From Aurantiochytrium sp. KH105 (lineage: Eukaryota > Sar > Bigyra > Thraustochytrida > Thraustochytriidae), in NCBI GenBank assembly GCA_003116975.1, contig BGKB01000105.1:1-64000 (forward strand): a DNA stretch of 64,000 nt. Direction: 5' to 3'. Position numbers and translations under genes: made by a program. Position 1 is the stretch's first letter; every line of letters begins with the position of its first letter. Of the stretch, positions 49,315 to 59,998 are shown one piece after another. The notes under the pieces are model-generated. The model searched no databases. It worked only from the letters and a program-made list of their open reading frames with translations, and had not been told where the DNA came from.

Positions 49315-52300
49315 ATGGCGCACCTGGAGCCGGCGGGCGAGGCGAAGGCCGCCGAGGACGCGCGCTCCGAGGAGGAGCAGGGGCAGGGGCAGGAGCTGGG
49401 CGGAAACGAGGAGGCCGGCGACCCCGTGGCGCAGGACAAGCTGGATGCCCTGCGCGAGCGCCTCAGCAGCAACGCCGAGGCGTGCGCCCTTGTGAAATCC
49501 AAGGACCTGCAAGATGCCAGTCTCGGCCGCTTCCTCCGCGCACGCGACGGAGACGTGGACGCGGCCTTCGCGCAGATGCTCAACGTGCTGCGCTGGCGCC
49601 GCGAGCACAAGGTAGACCTGATTCTCGAGCGGGACTACGAGTTCGTGGCCCAGGATCGATGGGGCATGGCGTATTGGCACGGCAAGGACAACTTTGGCCG
49701 CCCCATCCTTATCATCCGCGGCATCAGGCATGACCCCACGCTCTTTAGCACAGAGACCACTGTTCGCTATCTGATCTGGAAACTCGAGACCAAGCTCACG
49801 GAGCCCGACGTGGACGATGTCGTCGTCATTTTTGACTTTATCAACATGGGCCGACACAACCTGGATATGAGACTGGTGCGCATTATGATTCCACTGCTCC
49901 TTAACTTTTACCCCGAGCGTCTCGGTGTCTGCCTCGTCTACCCGACCTTGCAAATCATGTGGATTCTCTGGAAAATGGTCTCTAAGGCCTTTGACGAAAA
50001 GACCGAAAAGAAGTTCGTCTTTGTCCGCGAGCAAAAGAGGGACAACAAGTTTCTTCGACTCATTCCCGCAGATCAGCTGCAAACGCGCTTTGGCGGCACG
50101 AGCACAGCGGAATTCGGAACTGACCTGCTCGGCCTAATTCCGCCAGACTCCCTCGTCAAGGGCGAGACAAGCGAAGGCGCAGATGACTTTGCACATCACC
50201 GTCGCCTGCAGCGCGAGATGGAGGACAACGATTCACAAAAGGGGCAAAAAATGTGGCTATTGAACGGTGAAAGCCAAGAAGGAGCAGAACTAGATCTTGG
50301 TGGTGGAGATCTGCAACACCAGGCAAAGACAAGTGGTAGTCGTGGCGCAACGGAGCGGATGCGGCCGCGAGGCTTGTCGCAAGACTGCGTGGGCCCCCGC
50401 GCATTCGCATCTCTCTCCTTGGACGCTGAGAGTGGTGCCTTTGACGCAGACGTGGCAGTGCGCGAGTACGAAGGATCCATCATCGACGAGGACGATGACT
50501 TTCGCGCCTTTATGGATGCCCGGGACCAGGACATTGACAGATTCCAGGTGCGACTCCGCTATCAAGTGTCGCACCTCTGCATGGATAGCCCCGACTCTAA
50601 TTCGGATGACGCTTCGTCGACCATTAGTCCTGCGAGTGACAGCCACACGTATGGTGCCAATAACATTCACGTGTCCATGAGCGACGTAGGTACCGTGGCA
50701 ACCTCTCGGACGACGGGAGCGAAGCGCGCCAGAATCAAGCAATTCTTCCGCCGCAAGGTCTTGCGGCGCCGGTCGGATCAAACGACCAAAAAGAAGAAGA
50801 AGGAGCTTGCTGCGACATCTTCATTGGATCAGCTCTTGACCAAACTACCCAAGGACGAGTCCACTATCGCGTCTGAGATTGCCGAGGCGGCTGAGGCTGC
50901 CGCCGCTTTGCAGGCCGCGCGCGCGCAGGCTGAAGAGGACGCTCGCATTCTGTACACGAGGTTGCGCTCTACTTCTGGTTCCACGAGTCAGCAAATGCAC
51001 GAGCAGCATGTCAAGGCCCAAAGCCGGCCGCGCATGGAGGGCATGGAGCATCGGTCGCTGTCGAGCTCCAATCTCCTGCCGCAGTCCCCATCTCGTCGTG
51101 GCGTTGGTACGCCAGGGCGAGCGACGTCTTTCCGACGCTCTCGCCGACACCGTGGTTCGCGCGAAGAAAAGGTCGCCTCGCTCGGGTTCACGCCAGACAA
51201 GATCAAGTTCGTCATGGAGGCCGGCGCTTCAATGAAGCGCGTCCCGTACGAGGATCCTGGACGCGAATGCAACACGTGGTCCCCATGCTCTGCTGCTCGC
51301 TTCATGACCCGTATCGGGCCGGACTACAAGCGCAAAAAGCTCAAGGAGCCCTCTGGTTCCGCGATTTACGATTGCGTATGTATGGACGTCTGGTCGCTGC
51401 AGAGCAAGCGTCCAAACATTGGGAGTTACATGCAGCTTCCCACGATGCGTTCGCAATCAACCTCTGGGGCGGGGTCGGGGGCACCTGACGCTGCGGCACC
51501 TCTTCCAGAGCTTTTGATTGTCAACATCATGATGCCTGGGTACCCGCCGAGCGGTCCGTTTTCCAAGAAGCGTATCGACGGACCGGGCCAGAGCATTGTG
51601 CTTTTTGCCAAATTAAGCAATTGGGCAAAGGAAAATCCCGAGGACCCCAGCGTGCAGTTGTGGAGCCGTTTCGTGCACGTCTATGATGGCGACAAGTTTC
51701 GCGAGCGACTCAAGATGATCACACGACTCGAAAACGCTGACGAGATCAATTTGGGGCGCATTGAGCGCGCCCTTTTGACGAAATACAATGGAACACCCTG
51801 GCTCGTGCGGCCCGAGTACGAGTTTCACAAGGGCGAGGGTTACTTTGAGATTTGCATCGACTTTCATCGTTTCGCGTACTTTGCCCTTAGTAATGCGATG
51901 CCTGTCCTAGATCGCGTGTTTAACGCCATGATCGACTGCGCTCTCATTGTACAGGCGGAGAAGGACCAGGAGATGCCGGAACGCGTCCTTGTGTGCGCAA
52001 CACTCCGATGTTTGAACCTTAAAGAAGCCCCGGAGATTGATCTCGTCGCGCTTACCGACGAATCGAAGCGCAAGTCTTCGCGCCTCCACGGGGTTGGCAC
52101 CTCCTTCATCGACCGCGATGGCCGCGTTCATAGCCTAGCCAAACATTCTCAAACGCCGACCTCCGCGCGCCGCGTAAGCGACGTCGCCGAGGGCAATGAA
52201 CCAAGTCCAGAGACGAGCGCTGCAAACAGCAGCAACCGTAACAAGGAGAGTTCTGGGCGGGCTGATGCTACGACGTCTCATGCTGCACCCGAAGGAAAAG

Positions 52301-52506
52301 ATGCTCACGATAAAGCAGGACCGGCGGCATCAGGCAAGGCCACATTCGTTGGAAAGTCCTCTGGCTCGGGTCGAAAGCTTGCGCCAATGCTCATGACGTT
52401 CGTGCTATTGACGTTGTTGGCGTTTCTTTTGGCGTCACTCTACGGCTCACCCTCGAGACCATCGCTTGTCGAGGAGGAGACGGAGGTGGTGGAAATTTCT
52501 GAATAA
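49315..52506 (+). CDS. Sec14 (CRAL-TRIO) plus EDR2-C/DUF1336 protein with tail anchor
   Basis: 1063 residues, single exon. A CRAL-TRIO N helix (about 55-100, LGRFLRARDGDVDAAFAQM) and Sec14 lipid-binding domain (about 110-260, GRPILIIRG...VVVIFDFINMGRHNLDMRLVRIMIPLLLNFYPERLG) come first. A long disordered, Ser-rich stretch follows, then an EDR2 C-terminal/DUF1336 domain (about 643-900: CNTWSPCSAARFMTRIGPDYKRKK, IVNIMMPGYPP, GPGQSIVLFAKL, GYFEICIDFHRFAYFALSNAM). One hydrophobic helix (about 1024-1044, MTFVLLTLLAFLLASLY) with a short acidic end makes a C-tail anchor. Likely a phosphoinositide-linked lipid transfer protein at a membrane contact site. The Sec14-EDR2C pairing is unusual to me; plants use PH-START-EDR2C. 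Confidence 0.85.
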   Translation: MAHLEPAGEAKAAEDARSEEEQGQGQELGGNEEAGDPVAQDKLDALRERLSSNAEACALVKSKDLQDASLGRFLRARDGDVDAAFAQMLNVLRWRREHKVDLILERDYEFVAQDRWGMAYWHGKDNFGRPILIIRGIRHDPTLFSTETTVRYLIWKLETKLTEPDVDDVVVIFDFINMGRHNLDMRLVRIMIPLLLNFYPERLGVCLVYPTLQIMWILWKMVSKAFDEKTEKKFVFVREQKRDNKFLRLIPADQLQTRFGGTSTAEFGTDLLGLIPPDSLVKGETSEGADDFAHHRRLQREMEDNDSQKGQKMWLLNGESQEGAELDLGGGDLQHQAKTSGSRGATERMRPRGLSQDCVGPRAFASLSLDAESGAFDADVAVREYEGSIIDEDDDFRAFMDARDQDIDRFQVRLRYQVSHLCMDSPDSNSDDASSTISPASDSHTYGANNIHVSMSDVGTVATSRTTGAKRARIKQFFRRKVLRRRSDQTTKKKKKELAATSSLDQLLTKLPKDESTIASEIAEAAEAAAALQAARAQAEEDARILYTRLRSTSGSTSQQMHEQHVKAQSRPRMEGMEHRSLSSSNLLPQSPSRRGVGTPGRATSFRRSRRHRGSREEKVASLGFTPDKIKFVMEAGASMKRVPYEDPGRECNTWSPCSAARFMTRIGPDYKRKKLKEPSGSAIYDCVCMDVWSLQSKRPNIGSYMQLPTMRSQSTSGAGSGAPDAAAPLPELLIVNIMMPGYPPSGPFSKKRIDGPGQSIVLFAKLSNWAKENPEDPSVQLWSRFVHVYDGDKFRERLKMITRLENADEINLGRIERALLTKYNGTPWLVRPEYEFHKGEGYFEICIDFHRFAYFALSNAMPVLDRVFNAMIDCALIVQAEKDQEMPERVLVCATLRCLNLKEAPEIDLVALTDESKRKSSRLHGVGTSFIDRDGRVHSLAKHSQTPTSARRVSDVAEGNEPSPETSAANSSNRNKESSGRADATTSHAAPEGKDAHDKAGPAASGKATFVGKSSGSGRKLAPMLMTFVLLTLLAFLLASLYGSPSRPSLVEEETEVVEISE

Positions 52507-52743
52507 CAACATACCTAATTCTGATTTTGTTGCTGGTCGTTCGCATGGCATGCATCTCAATGCACGCAAGAATGGATGCATGCAGGTATGCGAGCGATCA
52601 GCGTTTTGAAAGACTACTGATTTGGATTTCCAATATGGGCCCTGATTTGCATTCACACGAGGAGACAGACGGAAGAGACAAGAGATCGGAGTTTTGGTAT
52701 TGAGCTCCTAAAGATGATGCAGAACAACATTATGTATTTTGAA
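52507..52743. other. Convergent gap between Sec14-EDR2C and GNL3
   Basis: 237 bases. ATGCATGC words near 52553-52585. No gene seen. Confidence 0.5.
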
Positions 52744-54291
52744 TTAGAATGACATGGCCGAGAAGGAAAGCGCATTCGCGTCGGTGTCAGGAAGGCGCTC
52801 TACGAGCTCGGACTGCTCCTTGGCCAACAAGGCGTCAATGTCGAACTCCTTGGCCCACTCGGTCACGACCTTGGTGTTTTCGCGCGAGATCATCTTGTCC
52901 TCGATAGACTTGCCGGCCTTGGGCGGCGCCACGTAAAAGGGAATCTTGCCGGAATTGAGGTCCTGCAGAATGATGCGCGAGGCCGCCTTTTGGTCCGGCA
53001 CACCGCCCTTGGTCAGCTTGCCTCGCTTGGTAGCAACAGAAACAATGAACTCGGTCGGAGTCTTGAAGCGCGGAACGCGGTAGAGAACCATGAGAACCTC
53101 GCGGTTGCAGCGCTCAATGAGCTTGCTGACGGGCTCAACAACGTCGTCAATGTCGGCGGGACTGAGGCAGTTGCGAAGAACGAGACGAGCCGAGTCCTTG
53201 GTCTGGGTGCTGTCCTGGAAGAGGACACCGGGAGAGTCAATGAGCTTGACCTTTTTGTCCAACTGGACAATCTGCAGCGATTTAGTGAAGCCAGGAGTGG
53301 GAGAAACACCGACGGCGCGGCTTCGCTTCAGCGAGTTGATCACAGAACTCTTGCCGACGTTGGGGTAGCCGACAACGCCGACGGTGATGGAGGTCTTGAT
53401 GTTGCGGTTGCGCGAGTAGTTCTTGAGAAGCTGAAGCAAAGTGTCAGCGCCGACGCAGATGCTGTCACCCACGGTGGAGGCGCCCTGTTCGGTGGAGGTG
53501 GAGGAAGTGCCAAGAGCGATCGAGTCCTTGCTAGCTCTTCCGAGATTAGAACGCTGCTCCTGCGTGGAGGCGCGAAAGGCGACGGTGGGGTACTCTTTGC
53601 GCAGTTCGGTGAGCCAGCGCTCGGCCACCTGCTTAGGTACGAGGTCAATCTTGTTCATGACGACGACGAGACGTTTGTTACGTGCGTTCTCAAGGACCAT
53701 TTTCTCGGCCTGGGGCGCTCTGCAGCCCATGGGGTCACGTGCGTCAACCACGAGGAGAATGACGTCGGCGGAGTCGACGACGTTACGAAGCTCCTTCATG
53801 TAGACGCGCTTCTTTCCCTTGTTAATGACGGAGGATGAGCTCGGGTCCCCGTCCTCATCGGCCTCGGCCTCGCGGGCCTCGAAGGCGGCGCCGCGGGCTG
53901 CGGCGGAGGCAAGGTCGTCTGCCGAAGGACCGGCGCGCTTGCGCTTGCGGCCCGAACCCCCCGAGGGGTCAGTATCTTCCGCGGGCTCCTCGTACTCGTC
54001 CTCCATGGCGTCGCTTTCTCTTTGGGCACGCATTTCAAAAAGCCGACGTTGACGCTGCTTGTCGCGCTCGTGTTCGCGCTCCTTGTCCTCCATGGCCTTG
54101 CGCAGGAACTGCTCGCGGAAAGGCATCAGGTTCGGGAGACCGGGATCCTTCTTTGGCTTGGGGGCGCGGCCTTCGCGAACGGCCTTGCGCTGCTCCCTGC
54201 GCTGCTTGCGATGGTGCTCGGTGACCTTCTTGATGGCCTTGTACTTGTCCTTGAAGGTCGTCCGCTTGGACTGCCGCTTCTTCTTGACCAT
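52744..54291 (-). CDS. NUG1: Nucleolar GTPase GNL3/Nug1 (nucleostemin family)
   Basis: 515 residues of the circularly permuted YlqF/YawG GTPase family. A basic GNL3 N-terminal domain (about 5-90, KKKRQSKRTTFKDKYKAIKKVTEHHRKQ) precedes DARDPMG and the G4 motif NKID, and only afterwards come G1 GYPNVGKSS and G3 DSPGVLF, the permuted order. It acts in 60S pre-ribosome assembly and export from the nucleolus. Low-complexity acidic stretches lie at about 95-150. GKSS and DSPG are intact, so an active enzyme is expected. Single exon. Confidence 0.93.
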   Translation of the reverse strand: MVKKKRQSKRTTFKDKYKAIKKVTEHHRKQRREQRKAVREGRAPKPKKDPGLPNLMPFREQFLRKAMEDKEREHERDKQRQRRLFEMRAQRESDAMEDEYEEPAEDTDPSGGSGRKRKRAGPSADDLASAAARGAAFEAREAEADEDGDPSSSSVINKGKKRVYMKELRNVVDSADVILLVVDARDPMGCRAPQAEKMVLENARNKRLVVVMNKIDLVPKQVAERWLTELRKEYPTVAFRASTQEQRSNLGRASKDSIALGTSSTSTEQGASTVGDSICVGADTLLQLLKNYSRNRNIKTSITVGVVGYPNVGKSSVINSLKRSRAVGVSPTPGFTKSLQIVQLDKKVKLIDSPGVLFQDSTQTKDSARLVLRNCLSPADIDDVVEPVSKLIERCNREVLMVLYRVPRFKTPTEFIVSVATKRGKLTKGGVPDQKAASRIILQDLNSGKIPFYVAPPKAGKSIEDKMISRENTKVVTEWAKEFDIDALLAKEQSELVERLPDTDANALSFSAMSF

Positions 54292-57200
54292 CTTGCCTTA
54301 CGAGCGCTAGGCCTTGGCCTGCGCAAACAAGAGCTCCGGGCTGCGAGACTTTGCCTGCTCGCGGGGGCGCGCTATCTCTCTTTGCTGCGCGGCGTGCTCT
54401 GGCCTCGCGAAGCCTTTCCTCGCTCGCGCGCCCGAGACCCAACCAGTTCTGTCTTGTATGGCTGCCGGCGCCACTCACCGCCCGGCCCACAATTTATATC
54501 TGACCTAAAAGAGCTTTTCCATGAATGGGTCTCTTTTGGATTTGTCGACCCCCAAATCTTGGTCGCTGCCGGTTGCGTTGCAGAGATTACTCGGCTTGAC
54601 CACAAGTTTGGCGGAGAATGCGATGTTTCGAAAGAGACGTAGCATGCAGCTCTGAGCCGACAAGAAAGACGGAAAATAAGAGAAAAATGCATGCATGTAA
54701 ACGCTGCCTCACGCCACTGCCAGCAGCAGCAGACAGACCTTCTGGGCTTGCAGACTTTTGCTCGAGCTTTCCCTCTCTCTCTCGCTCTCTCTTTGGACTG
54801 CAAAACATTCTCTAGTAGGACGTGGAGAACAACCTTTTGGCGACTTTTCTCGATTCATGAACGGGGGTCTAACTTTCTGGTCACCCAGCATTGTATATGC
54901 TTATATCCGTCCTGTATCTACATTGAAAATAACTATACGTAGCTTGTTCCACAGGCTGCTTTTCTCACGCGGCTACGGTATAGTAGGCCTACATGTGTTG
55001 AATTCGCTGCCGCGCATTCAATAATCGGTCTCACCCACCCCTCAAGGTTCTCACATTGATCATGATTCTCGCTCACATCGACCACGCCCGCCCACTCGGC
55101 AGCACAGAGAACTGCTATCTCTCAGGCTTCGCAGGCCATGCCAGCTATGCTGCATTCGCCGTGCGTCTATCCATGTGACCACGCCCCAAGTCCTGGCCCC
55201 TTCCGTCAGCGGCAGCGGGACGCTCACCTCTCACCTCGGGCCCCGCCGACTGACTGACTCACTGACACCTTTCGGGGCCTGGGAGCGTTCCCCGCGCTCC
55301 GCCCTTTCCGACATACCGCTGCTGCGAGCAAGAACCGACAGAGAAGGCGACGCAGACGGCAGCCCGCAACGCCTCCTCGTTCGGCCCGACATCGCATCGC
55401 ATTGGCATGGCATTGGCATCGTCGCGTTGGCATCGTCGCGTTGGCATCGTCGCGTTGGCATCGCGCGGCACCGCCCCCGTCGCAAGGCGCCGCCATTGCG
55501 TCACCGTGTTCTCTGCAACCGTGACTAGCCCGGGCCTAGCTAGGACTCCGGTGGCCCGGTTTCTCCGTGTGAAACTTGCACGCTGGTCCCTCGGGAGATG
55601 GGCGCGATTCGGGCACGAGGTTCCTCGGGGGGGCGGGCGGGGTGTTACGGCGTTAGTGGGGCGCGCTTGCCCGTTATGCGTGCCGGCGGCGCGGCGGACT
55701 CGCGCATCCCACGGAAAGGAGGGCCGCGGATGCGGGCGCCGCCGCCAGTGGCGCAGGAGGAAGAACGCCGGCGCGAACCGCGGGCGCGGGTCGCGTGCCC
55801 TCACAGGGGTGCCGACCTGGGAGGGGACGTGGAGCTACAGAGTTAATGAGAGGAGGAACTGCCCGCTGCGGGAAAATTTGGCTGGACGGACCGAAAGAAC
55901 TCCCGCAGTAGAAGATGTCCCGACACTGCATGCTGCGAAGGGGTGCCCCGTGAGTACTGCTCGCGGGCGAAGATCAATTTTAGGCGCAGTGGAGAGGACG
56001 CGAGTTCCGGCTCCGTGGGTTCATGACACCCGCAAATATAGTGGAAGATAGTTTCCCCGAGAGGAGAGGCGAAGGCCAGTGTGTACAAACGACCGGCCAA
56101 AGTTTGCCGGCTAGTGATGAATTTGCCGACACTAGAATTCCTGCCCACCACGAGTCGGGGCGACTTCAGAACACCCGCATTTTCATTCCTGTCTCATTCG
56201 TCTTTCCCGCCGGTTCCCTCTTCACCCCTGCCCCGAATTCCCAAAGCCTCCTCTCCACAAGTACCTCTGTGGACTTCTCTTCTCTCCACTGCAGTGTCCA
56301 TTCTTCTACCCGTATTAAGTTTCCATAGGTCTTTCCGGCGGCGCGCGTCGCGTGTCTAGAGATCTCCACTGCTGCTACTCTTTCTCGCAATCGATACGAA
56401 CCCACTGCACTTTTATAGTTGCAGTGTGCGTCCCCTTACTCATTCCCATTCTGTGCGTAGCATCCCTGGTTCCCCACTGGCGTTGCGCGCCCTCCTACGC
56501 GCCAGTGGGGGTCCGGAGTTCCTCTTTCCGGGCGGCGCGGCGGCTCGTGAAAATGTTAAAAATTCTCGCGCCAACCCCGTCGCGCGGAGCAGCCGGCAGC
56601 GGCGCAGGCCCCGCTTCTGCTGCATCTGCTTCCGCTGCCGCTGCTGCGGACGCGCAGATCGGCAGCCAGGCTGCGGCTTTTGCGTCCGTGCGCGCGGCCG
56701 CGGCCGGTTTCCTTCCGCGCTGGCCGGTTTGCTGCGTTGCTGGCCACTGGCTGGTCGCCGGCCCAGGCCTGGCTGCGCCTTCTTTCGCGGGGCGGCACGG
56801 GAAAATGAAATAAAACGAAAAAAAAAGTAAAATAAAACAAAGTGAAATAGTAAAGGGAATAAGCACTTGGGTGGCGTTCGAAGTTGATTTGCGGGGCGGT
56901 GCGCAAGCGGGCTATCGCGGAGGCGAGGCGTTAAGAATGTTTTTTCAAGAAATGTTTTTTATTTGGGGGGGAGAGAGAGAGAGAGATGGAGAGAGAGGCG
57001 TCTCAGAGTTTTTGAATTCAAATTCAAATTCACGCGAGCTCGAGCAGTCCGTCTCGTCTCCGGCAGCACGGTCGACGCCCGCGCCACCGCACAGCGCAGC
57101 GCAGCGAGGAACAGCCGCGCGCGCCGCTGCGAGACCCGCGACACGCCCTGCGAGCCACGCCCGAGCCGCAGGACAGACCCCGCGCGCCCAACGCTCGCCG

Positions 57201-57981
57201 ACGCCTGAACAGCGCGAAGCTGGCGGCTTGGACCTGTGAGCTACTAGCGAGCAAGCAGGCATTCAGTCATTCTCGCGCCGAGCGCGCCTCGCCTCCGCCC
57301 GCCTCGAACCCCCGCGCGCCTCTCCGCCCGCGCCTGTCGCGGCGAGCCGCTCCTGCGCCCGTTCGCGCCCGCGCAGGTCCGGGTTCTTGCCGCGAGACAG
57401 CCGTGCCGCCGCCGAGGAGGTCGTTGACGCACGCAAGCCGCCGCTCTCGCCGCTGCTGCTGCTGACTTCGAGTGCATCGTCCATTTCGCATCGCGCATCG
57501 CCTCCCTTGCGCCCGCCCTCCGCCCGTGCCTCCCGCGCGAGCGAGCGAGCGACCGCTGGCAGCGGCGCACGCGCGCAAGCACGCAGGCAACCAGGCAACC
57601 AGGCAGTCCCGGGTCCCGCTGCGTCCCCTGCCGCTTGCGCGTGCCAGGAAACGCGCCGCGCACCAACCGTGAGTGAGTGGGTGAGTGAGTGAGTGAGTGA
57701 GGAGTGCGCCTCCTTGTTCACCTCGCCTCCTGCTCGCGCCCTTCCTTTCTTTCTTTTCTTTCTTCCCCTCTTTCCGTGCCTTTTCCTCCCTTTGCGCTTT
57801 TCTGCGACGGCGAGAGAGGAGAAGGGAGACGCACAGAACCGCCTCGCCTGGACTCGAGCGCGAGCAAGCGAGCGGTAGCGGGCGAGCACGAGAGAGCAGA
57901 GAGGAGAGAGAGAAAGAGAAAGAGAAAGAGGAGAAGAGAGACGCGAGGCCGGTCTCAGGGATAATAAAACAGGAAAAGAGG
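54292..57981. other. 3.7-kb gene-free region between GNL3 and MYB
   Basis: The longest gap. 55412-55467 has a 14-base tandem unit GTTGGCATCGTCGC (four copies). 55500-56060 is plain but unrecognised. 56472-56482 and 56500-56510 form a perfect 11-base inverted repeat (CCCCACTGGCG) around a 17-base loop. 56180-56300 is pyrimidine-rich. GAGAGA (56971-56997), GAGT runs (57668-57701) and GAGAAAGAGAAAGAG (about 57905-57935) end at the MYB start. Open frames here are all GC-rich low complexity. Confidence 0.5.
55412..55467. repeat. 14-bp minisatellite
   Basis: Four near-perfect tandem copies of GTTGGCATCGTCGC, the last one diverged. Confidence 0.85.
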
Positions 57982-58989
57982 ATGATGATGCAAAAGGTGA
58001 ACGCGGTCGCGACGGGACGCTTCGCCTCGCTGCAGCTGCTGGCGTCCAGCCTGCTCATGAGCGAGGATCACAAGTTCCCGAACCGTCCGCTCACGCCCGT
58101 GGGATACCCCGCGGGCAAACGAAGCTTCTCCATGTCGCCGTCCATGTCCATGAGTCGTCAGCAGCTCTTCAAGGACGGAAACTTTAGCAGCAGCAGCGAT
58201 TCCGGGTCCATGACCACCTCGGTGCGCTCTGCCGACAGCGAGAGCGGCAGCACCTACGATGAGCCCTCTCTCAAACGAGCGCGCACCGACGACAGCGCCG
58301 CCAGCAGCGCCAGCTCCCTTGCCACGCCCACCAAACGCCGGCCCGCCATGCTCGCCAACACGGACAGTCCCACGTTTGGCGCTGCCAAGCCCGAATTCGA
58401 CGCCAGGTCGCCTACTGCCGCCCTCTGCAGGGCCGTCAGCTTCGTCTCCGGGCAACCGGAAGCCGCTCGCGACGAAGACACCGACGCGTCCGCCGCCGGC
58501 GGCAAAAAGAAGCGGGCGCGCAAACCCAAGGGCCTTGAGACGCACGCTGGCGCACCTGCCGACGAGCCTGCGCATGCCGCGGGCCTCATGGCAAACAGCG
58601 CCGCGCCTCCTCTTTCGCCTGCTTCGCTTGAGCGCCACCGACGTGCCACGATTAAAGGCACCTGGACCGCCGAGGAAGACAAGCAGCTGTGCCAGCTGGT
58701 TGAGCGCTTTGGCCCCAAAAAATGGAAGGTTATCGCTTCCGAACTCCCGGGCCGCATTGCCAAACAGTGCCGCGAGCGCTGGTGCCACCACCTTTGCCCG
58801 GGCATCCGCAAGGGACCGTGGACAAAGGAGGAGGACAAGACAATCATCGCCGCGCACCAGCGTCTTGGCAACCGCTGGGCCGAAATGGCTAAACTTCTTC
58901 CCGGTCGCACCGACAACTCTATCAAGAACCGCTGGAACTCGTCACTGAAGCGCATCGTGCGCAAGGAGGCCATGCTCGCCGGGCCGTAA
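57982..58989 (+). CDS. R2R3-type MYB DNA-binding protein
   Basis: 335 residues from the ATG at 57982, first of three consecutive Met codons (frame open upstream but low complexity). Residues 1-220 are disordered, Ser/Ala/Pro rich. Two MYB repeats follow near the C-terminus: R2 (about 224-275, [20 protein letters not shown]...W...[14 protein letters not shown]) and R3 (about 276-327, [42 protein letters not shown]). All six spaced Trp are present. The pattern [10 protein letters not shown] is the classic c-Myb DNA contact helix. Probable transcription factor of growth or cell cycle; no C-terminal activation domain exists after R3. Single exon. Confidence 0.92.
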   Translation: MMMQKVNAVATGRFASLQLLASSLLMSEDHKFPNRPLTPVGYPAGKRSFSMSPSMSMSRQQLFKDGNFSSSSDSGSMTTSVRSADSESGSTYDEPSLKRARTDDSAASSASSLATPTKRRPAMLANTDSPTFGAAKPEFDARSPTAALCRAVSFVSGQPEAARDEDTDASAAGGKKKRARKPKGLETHAGAPADEPAHAAGLMANSAAPPLSPASLERHRRATIKGTWTAEEDKQLCQLVERFGPKKWKVIASELPGRIAKQCRERWCHHLCPGIRKGPWTKEEDKTIIAAHQRLGNRWAEMAKLLPGRTDNSIKNRWNSSLKRIVRKEAMLAGP

Positions 58990-59936
58990 AGAACTCACAC
59001 GTTTGTACGCTAAACCAAACTTTCGAACGAACGAACGAATGAACGAACAAACGAACGAACGATCCAAGCAGCCATCCGTCCATTTCTTTACGCCAAGTCA
59101 ATCGTGCTTGTGCACGTATGCCTCTTTGCCGGGGTTCATTTCTCTTCGTCGGCGGCACAACTCATATTCGCGGTTGGAATTCATGATTCCTCCGCGTGCC
59201 CAACCAAACACGCACGCAAGGCGGTGAATGCATATTATACAGGCAAAGCTTCCACATTCTGTCCATGAGTCTGTGCTTCCCTCTCTCTCTGGACTCGACT
59301 TTGCTTTCATGTTGACCCCCTTTGCGCGCAAGCCTTGCCACATAGCAATAAGCCCAACGACAAGATCAACCCTTTGACAAAGAGTCTACAAACAAAGACT
59401 CTGTCCGTCTTTTCACTATATGTATCACGCGTTTAGCGCAGGCTAAACGAGGTCGCGCTCACACCATCCAGCAAGCGCCTCATTACAATAATCGCACAGA
59501 AACAAACAATAATTTTCAACTGCTGTGTCAAATGAAGTTGACCAAATCCTTTTTTTTGGGTTGCTGCTACTGAATTTTTCAAGTTTGTCCCTCTTCTTTT
59601 GGCTGGCGATCCCTATCCCCTAGCTCATTGTGCAAACGCTACATCGCGCTGCAGCTGTTACATAAATACTTGTCATGCGACTGCAAAGGCAAGACTTGCC
59701 ACGTTTGGTGGCTTGTAATAAAGACGGCACCTTCTGAGGCGGCTCTACCTTGCTGTCAAACTAACGAGTTCGGTTGATCGATCGGTCGATCAGTCGATCA
59801 ATCAGTCAATATTCTCCACCCAAGAGGAATCCATGAACGAGAAATAAAAGAGGATGACAGAGCGTACGCATACGCTAAAGATCGCCTGTTAGCGTTGCAT
59901 CTTCGATTGCTCTTGCTCTTGCTCTTGCTCTTGCTC
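58990..59936. other. Convergent 3' flanks of MYB and the channel
   Basis: A GAACGAACGAATGAACG four-base array lies at 59023-59064 and a GATCGATCGGTCGATCAGTCGATCAATCAG run at 59772-59808. No gene recognised. Confidence 0.5.
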
Positions 59937-59998
59937 TTATTCTTGCTCTTGCTCTTGTTCTTGTTCTTGTGTTTGTTCTTGTTCTTGTGTTTGTTCTT
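59908..59998. repeat. CTCTTG hexamer array at the channel C-terminus
   Basis: CTCTTG/TTCTTG repeats encode the alternating Gln-Glu tail of the channel on the - strand and continue about 25 bases past its stop codon. The same hexamer array occurs at about 295-334. Confidence 0.85.

Noticed and set aside
55259-56051. Open frames and possible structured RNA in the GNL3-MYB gap
   Set aside because: Frames come from the GTTGGCATCGTCGC repeat and GC-rich DNA; I could not match any known RNA family.
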